A DNA stretch of 7,859 nucleotides from an uncultured Archangium sp. (GTDB lineage Bacteria; Myxococcota; Myxococcia; Myxococcales; Myxococcaceae): positions 1-7,859 of the forward strand of contig CALNBU010000969.1 in the NCBI GenBank assembly GCA_937875615.1, read 5' to 3'. Shown here piece by piece: positions 6,859-7,859 of the stretch. The stretch's first letter is position 1. The number at the start of each line of letters is the position of its first letter. The notes below the pieces were generated by a model. The model was not told the origin of the DNA. It made no database searches and saw only the letters and a program-made list of their open reading frames with translations. The translations under genes and the position numbers were made by a program.

Positions 6859-6885
6859 GGGGGGCGCGCGGGTGGCGCGACCCCC
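6859..6885 (+). promoter_or_regulatory. Strong GC hairpin in the metE leader
   Basis: GGGGG (6859-6863) pairs with CCCCC (6881-6885), and CGCGC (6865-6869) pairs with GCGCG (6875-6879), with one G-A mismatch between the stems and a GGGTG loop. It is stable, but the bases after it (GTGTCTCGTC) are not a U-tract. It might act as a pause or attenuator hairpin in the riboswitch platform, or as a spacer domain. The palindrome CTCCCGGGAG at 6815-6824 lies just upstream. No gene is seen anywhere in 6571-6971. Confidence 0.4.
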
Positions 6886-6903
6886 GTGTCTCGTCATACC
6901 CAC

Positions 6904-6966
6904 GCCTGCCTCGTGTCTTCCGGTCGACCACCGATGCTTCGTCGGCATCATCGGAAGAAGGCAGGC
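6904..6966 (+). promoter_or_regulatory. Stem-loop sequestering the metE Shine-Dalgarno (candidate expression platform)
   Basis: The metE ribosome binding site, GGAAGAAGG at 6953-6961, sits wholly inside the 3' arm of a long stem. GCCTGCC (6904-6910) pairs perfectly with GGCAGGC (6960-6966). After a small internal loop, TCTTCCGGT (6916-6924) pairs with ATCGGAAGA (6950-6958) with one G-U. The apical region can add GATGC (6933-6937) with GCATC (6945-6949). The stem ends five bases before the ATG. This would block initiation, and so is a good candidate for the B12-bound OFF state. The pairing is seen directly; the coupling to the aptamer is inferred. Confidence 0.62.
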
Positions 6967-6971
6967 AACAC

Positions 6972-7859
6972 ATGGCAGCACTCAAGAGCAGCATCCTGGG
7001 GTTCCCCCGCATCGGCGCAGACCGCGAGCTCAAGCGCGTCATCGAGCGTCACTGGGCCGGCCACGCCGACGAGGCGGAGGTCATCGAGGTCGCGCAGACG
7101 CTGCGCGCGCGCCACTGGCTGGCGATGCGGGAGGCCGGCATCGACGAGGTGCCCAGCGGAGACTTCTCGCTGTACGACCACGTCCTCGACACCGCGCTCC
7201 TGGTGGGGGCGGTCCCCGAACGGTACCGCGCGCTCCCCTCGCGGATGAGCCGCACCTTCGCCATGGCCCGCGGACTGCAGCGCGACGGCTTCGACCTCCG
7301 CGCGCTGGAGATGACCAAGTGGTTCGACACCAACTACCACTCGCTGGTGCCCGAACTGGAGGCGCGCCAGGTGTTCGCGCTGGACGCGAGCGAGCTGCTG
7401 GCGGACTTCCACGAGGCGAGGAAGCTGGGGCTGGTCACCCGCCCGGTGGTCCTGGGCCCGGTGAGCTTCCTCAAGGTGGCCAAGCGCGTCGACGGCGGCT
7501 CCACGCTGGAGCTTCTGACGCCGCTGCTCGAGGTGTACGCGCAGCTCCTCGCGCAGCTCGGCGCAGCCGGCGTGCCCGCCGTGCAGCTCGATGAGCCTAC
7601 GCTGGTGCTCGACACCGACGAGGGGACGCGCGCCGCCTTCGAGCAGGCCTTCGCCCGCCTGGCCCGCGTGCCGAAGCGCCCGGCGGTGACGCTGACCACC
7701 TACTTCGGCGCGCTCGGGGAGAACGTCGGGCTGGTCACCAGGAGCGGCTTCGAGGCGCTGCACCTCGACCTGGTCCGCGGCGAGGGCCAGCTGGCGCAGG
7801 TGCTGGCGTCGCTGCCCGAGACGATGGCGCTGTCTCTCGGCCTCGTCGACGGTCGCAAC
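6972..7859 (+). CDS. metE: Cobalamin-independent methionine synthase MetE, N-terminal 296 residues (3' end outside window)
   Basis: MetE transfers the methyl group of 5-methyltetrahydropteroyl-triglutamate to homocysteine in the last step of methionine synthesis, without B12. The ATG at 6972 follows GGAAGAAGG with about ten bases of spacing, and the frame runs open to the window edge. Family hallmarks of the N-terminal barrel are clear: LGFPRIGADRELK (residues 9-21), RARHW (45-49), GDFSLYDHVL (63-72), EMTKWFDTNYH (113-123), RPVVLGPVSFL (157-167), VQLDEP (204-209), and SLGLVDGRN at the very end. Full-length enzymes are about 750-770 residues, so the zinc-binding, homocysteine-activating C-terminal domain is outside the window and its integrity cannot be judged. 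It is controlled by the riboswitch just upstream and is probably its own transcription unit. Confidence 0.97.
   Translation, partial: MAALKSSILGFPRIGADRELKRVIERHWAGHADEAEVIEVAQTLRARHWLAMREAGIDEVPSGDFSLYDHVLDTALLVGAVPERYRALPSRMSRTFAMARGLQRDGFDLRALEMTKWFDTNYHSLVPELEARQVFALDASELLADFHEARKLGLVTRPVVLGPVSFLKVAKRVDGGSTLELLTPLLEVYAQLLAQLGAAGVPAVQLDEPTLVLDTDEGTRAAFEQAFARLARVPKRPAVTLTTYFGALGENVGLVTRSGFEALHLDLVRGEGQLAQVLASLPETMALSLGLVDGRN

Noticed and set aside
5428..6981. 517-codon antisense frame over nrdB and the metE leader
   Set aside because: It crosses the riboswitch and the nrdB gene on the opposite strand and shows no domain.
6872..7594. 240-codon plus-strand frame overlapping metE
   Set aside because: Out of frame with the clear MetE protein and Arg/Ala-rich; a shadow of GC-biased codons.

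Overview
The window is GC-rich, with G or C at most third codon positions. It carries four chromosomal housekeeping genes, all recognisable from their proteins, and no mobile DNA, CRISPR array, tRNA or rRNA. High GC, short intergenic gaps and the gene types suggest a large-genome bacterium. A myxobacterium-like deltaproteobacterium (Myxococcota) is my best guess, but this is inference and no single marker here proves it.

Layout. Positions 1-2595 (minus strand) hold the first 865 codons of smc, the chromosome condensation ATPase; its C-terminal head lies beyond the left edge. A 544-bp divergent intergenic region (2596-3139) holds two tandem NrdR-type operator boxes over a candidate promoter, then a full-length cobalamin (vitamin B12) riboswitch, then a structured leader whose last helix pairs with the nrdA Shine-Dalgarno sequence. 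Next come nrdA (3140-5551) and nrdB (5548-6570), the two subunits of an aerobic class Ia ribonucleotide reductase, joined by a 4-bp GTGA overlap. The 401-bp gap from 6571 to 6971 holds a GC-rich hairpin after nrdB, a weak promoter, a second cobalamin riboswitch, a strong GC hairpin and a long stem-loop that buries the metE Shine-Dalgarno. The window ends inside metE (6972 onward, first 296 codons), the B12-independent methionine synthase.

How it works together. Class Ia ribonucleotide reductase and MetE are both enzymes that do without B12. Their usual counterparts, class II NrdJ and MetH, need it. Each unit here (nrdAB and metE) has its own B12 riboswitch, so both should be shut off when cobalamin is plentiful and switched on when it is scarce. 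The locus therefore reads as a compact B12-sparing module. It predicts that B12-dependent NrdJ and MetH are encoded elsewhere in the genome. nrdAB appears to have a second layer of control through NrdR, the ATP/dATP-sensing repressor of ribonucleotide reductase genes. In both leaders the most convincing expression platform is translational: a hairpin over the ribosome binding site. No canonical intrinsic terminator with a U-tract is visible. The individual parts are of known kinds; the pairing of two B12 switches on adjacent units and the specific SD-sequestering structures are the points that deserve checking.
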